From: an uncultured Marinicella sp.
Lineage (GTDB): Bacteria; Pseudomonadota; Gammaproteobacteria; Xanthomonadales; Marinicellaceae
Direction: 5' to 3'
NCBI GenBank assembly: GCA_938008005.1
Contig: CALLLZ010000113.1
Span: 1-8,425, forward strand
Length of the DNA: 8,425 nucleotides
A model generated the notes under the pieces. It made no database searches, was not told the DNA's origin, and worked only from the letters and a program-made list of their open reading frames with translations. The position numbers and the translations under genes were made by a program. Positions 6,753-8,425 of the stretch are shown piece by piece (position 1 is the first letter of the stretch; every line of letters starts with the position of its first letter).

Positions 6753-8425
6753 TCACTCAAAATCATCACTAAAGATTAAATCTTCAGGTTGAAAAACCGC
6801 ACGAACAGTGGCGCTTTGTATAACCGCTATAAAGCAAGTATCTCCACTGGGCAGTGGACAATTCAACCAGCCTGTAAAATTGCTACCTGATTCAGGATCG
6901 GCTGTTAATTCGACCAAAGTATTGTTAAATATCACTTCAGTACAATCTATACCACATGCTATTCCAACCGGGTCACTGATCACAGTGCCTTCTCCCGAAC
7001 CTTCTTTCTGTACTGTCAAAAGAAACTCATCTTCACCAATATTATCATACACCTCATCAAAACCAGCATCATATAAACCACCCCCACCTGGCCCAACTTG
7101 TGGATTGGTATTTTCATTAACTGGAGAAACCTGATATTCAATGTCTCTGTCGGTACTCCAAGCAAATGAATCTTGTTGACACATATCCACTCCATAAGAA
7201 CTTGATTGTTGTCTTGCATCACCACCGACCACATTATTAAACACTGCAAATCCAATCACATAAGCACCAAGTGTTCCTGGCCAATCTATAGAGTTTTCTA
7301 TGAGGTTACATCTCGCTGAGGTTCCAGAAGTGGTTCGATCATCACCACCTCTTGTGTCTTGAAAAATTGAGTTTTCGATGCTCAAATCGCTCGATTCCAA
7401 TACATTGGCCCATGCATAAGATTGGTTGTTAGGATCGTCTACGTAAGTATTACCTGCCACGGTGATGTGGGTCATTTCAAACCGACTGCCATTATTGAAC
7501 ACCAGGTGCCTGGCTTCATTATTGGTGATACTTGAACTACCAAGCTGAACGTATGCGCCATTGGTTGCGGTAATTAACCCTCTGATTTCATCCTCTGATT
7601 GAAAATAATCATTGTGCTCAATCAATGTTCTGCTTATTTTAACTTTAGAGTTAGTCACATAAATAACACTGTCACCAGCATCATTGTTATCAACTTCAGA
7701 ACAACTGATCAGGAAGTCACAACTTGCCTTTCTATCCATGGTAACTTGGGTGGTTGTGATGCCACCATTACTGGCATACAAAGCACTGCCGTTACCAAAT
7801 GATCGATTTCTACCAATAAACGCATTCAACATGGTTGCTCTACCAGTACCGTTAATATAAACCCCGCCCCCATTTTCAGAGGCGAAGTGGTCAGTAATTT
7901 TAACCCTTGAGGAGTCACCTGATATCAACATCTCACCACCATTGTCAACCATAATACCTCCACCGTTAACTGCATTTGCAACTCCATTGCCGCGGATTTC
8001 AGCACCTCCTGAAACATCCAAAAAACAGCCATCAGAAATATGGATATTTCCACCATCATCTGCACGATTTTCAAGCACTTTCCCTTTCAATGAAACAAAA
8101 GAGTTGTTACCAAAACACCAAATTCCCCCGCCTTTTGGAACCCTACTTTCATTGGTACCGTGTTCAAATATAACTGAATTATGGTCTACCGATACAAAAG
8201 CCCCCTCAAGTACCCTAATACCGGCTTGATTGTTTGATACATCAACTGATTCTAAAAACACCACAGCCTCTTGTTCTGCGATTAAACCACGCGACCCACT
8301 ACCAGATATTGACATATTTTTTAAAGTAACTTCCGATTGCCCATTGATTCTGAACACAGCTTCACTTCCGCCTCCCAACACCGTAATACCAGAGTTGTTA
8401 CTCGAACCGCAATCACCATAACCAC
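6753..8425 (-). CDS. Secreted right-handed beta-helix protein with InlB-like repeat, C-terminal part (5' end outside window)
   Basis: The reading frame is open to the right edge, so the N-terminus and signal peptide are not visible; a GTG at 8381 is internal, not the start. The 556 visible codons begin with Gly/Asn/Ser-rich irregular repeats that match a parallel beta-helix: GGGIWCFGNNSFVSLKG, GGNIHISDGCFLDVSGG, NGGGIMVDNGGEMLISG, ENGGGVYINGTG, FGNGSALYASNGG. The pattern resembles the Pmp/CSLREA-type repeats of surface and secreted proteins. A shorter linker with GPGGGGLYDAGFDEVYDN follows. Then comes one InlB-type beta-grasp repeat of about 75 residues (LTVQKEGSGEGTVISDP, GIACGIDC, LTADPESGSNFTGW, CPLPSGDTC, VRAVFQ) with four Cys that could form disulfides in the periplasm or outside. 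The protein ends in LIFSDDFE, which may be a sorting tail. Adhesin, polysaccharide-binding or lyase roles are all possible; no catalytic site was recognised. Confidence 0.85.
   Translation of the reverse strand, partial: GYGDCGSSNNSGITVLGGGSEAVFRINGQSEVTLKNMSISGSGSRGLIAEQEAVVFLESVDVSNNQAGIRVLEGAFVSVDHNSVIFEHGTNESRVPKGGGIWCFGNNSFVSLKGKVLENRADDGGNIHISDGCFLDVSGGAEIRGNGVANAVNGGGIMVDNGGEMLISGDSSRVKITDHFASENGGGVYINGTGRATMLNAFIGRNRSFGNGSALYASNGGITTTQVTMDRKASCDFLISCSEVDNNDAGDSVIYVTNSKVKISRTLIEHNDYFQSEDEIRGLITATNGAYVQLGSSSITNNEARHLVFNNGSRFEMTHITVAGNTYVDDPNNQSYAWANVLESSDLSIENSIFQDTRGGDDRTTSGTSARCNLIENSIDWPGTLGAYVIGFAVFNNVVGGDARQQSSSYGVDMCQQDSFAWSTDRDIEYQVSPVNENTNPQVGPGGGGLYDAGFDEVYDNIGEDEFLLTVQKEGSGEGTVISDPVGIACGIDCTEVIFNNTLVELTADPESGSNFTGWLNCPLPSGDTCFIAVIQSATVRAVFQPEDLIFSDDFE

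Noticed and set aside
7800..8380. Repeated GGT/GGC-rich units in the beta-helix gene as a DNA repeat array.
   Set aside because: The similarity is at protein level (Gly-Gly-Gly turns) with irregular spacing; there is no regular DNA repeat or CRISPR-like pattern.
8379..8381. GTG as the start of the beta-helix protein.
   Set aside because: The frame stays open to the window edge with the same Gly/Asn/Ser-rich composition, so the gene begins outside the window.
6808..8421. Several plus-strand open frames opposite the beta-helix gene, up to 108 codons.
   Set aside because: Their Pro/Ser/Thr-rich products mirror the Gly/Asn/Ser-rich coding strand, as expected of antisense shadows.

Overview
The window looks like chromosomal DNA of a Gram-negative, AT-rich (by eye near 40% GC) gammaproteobacterium. 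The main clues are type II secretion genes, an acyl-CoA dehydrogenase of the roughly 590-residue class, an ECF sigma factor paired with a TPR-bearing Ser/Thr kinase, and a secreted beta-helix protein ending in IFSDDFE. From memory this mix fits marine relatives of Xanthomonadales such as Marinicella; that placement is inference and was not searched.

Layout. On the minus strand, reading right to left from about 3.1 kb, an acyl-CoA dehydrogenase gene (3077 to 1305) is followed after 23 bases by gspC (1281 to 412). gspC overlaps the start of gspD (415 to beyond the left edge) in an ATGA junction. The 277-base gap 3078-3354 separates these genes from a divergent plus-strand pair: an ECF-type sigma factor (3355-3924) and a transmembrane Ser/Thr kinase with TPR repeats (3911-6745), which overlap by 14 bases. 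A convergent minus-strand gene (6753 to beyond the right edge) encodes the C-terminal part of a large right-handed beta-helix protein with an InlB-like repeat. Its stop codon lies 7 bases from the kinase stop.

How the genes may work together. GspC and GspD form the inner-membrane/outer-membrane bridge and the channel of the type II secretion system. The beta-helix protein is a plausible exported product. The sigma/kinase pair is the most interesting part. The acidic patch that ECF sigma factors use in region 2.2 is replaced here by Ser-Ala-Thr-Val, and a kinase is encoded in overlap with it. This resembles the known EcfP/PknT arrangement, in which the kinase activates the sigma factor by phosphorylation. 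Several apparent upstream start codons were rejected in favour of starts supported by family alignment or ribosome binding sites.
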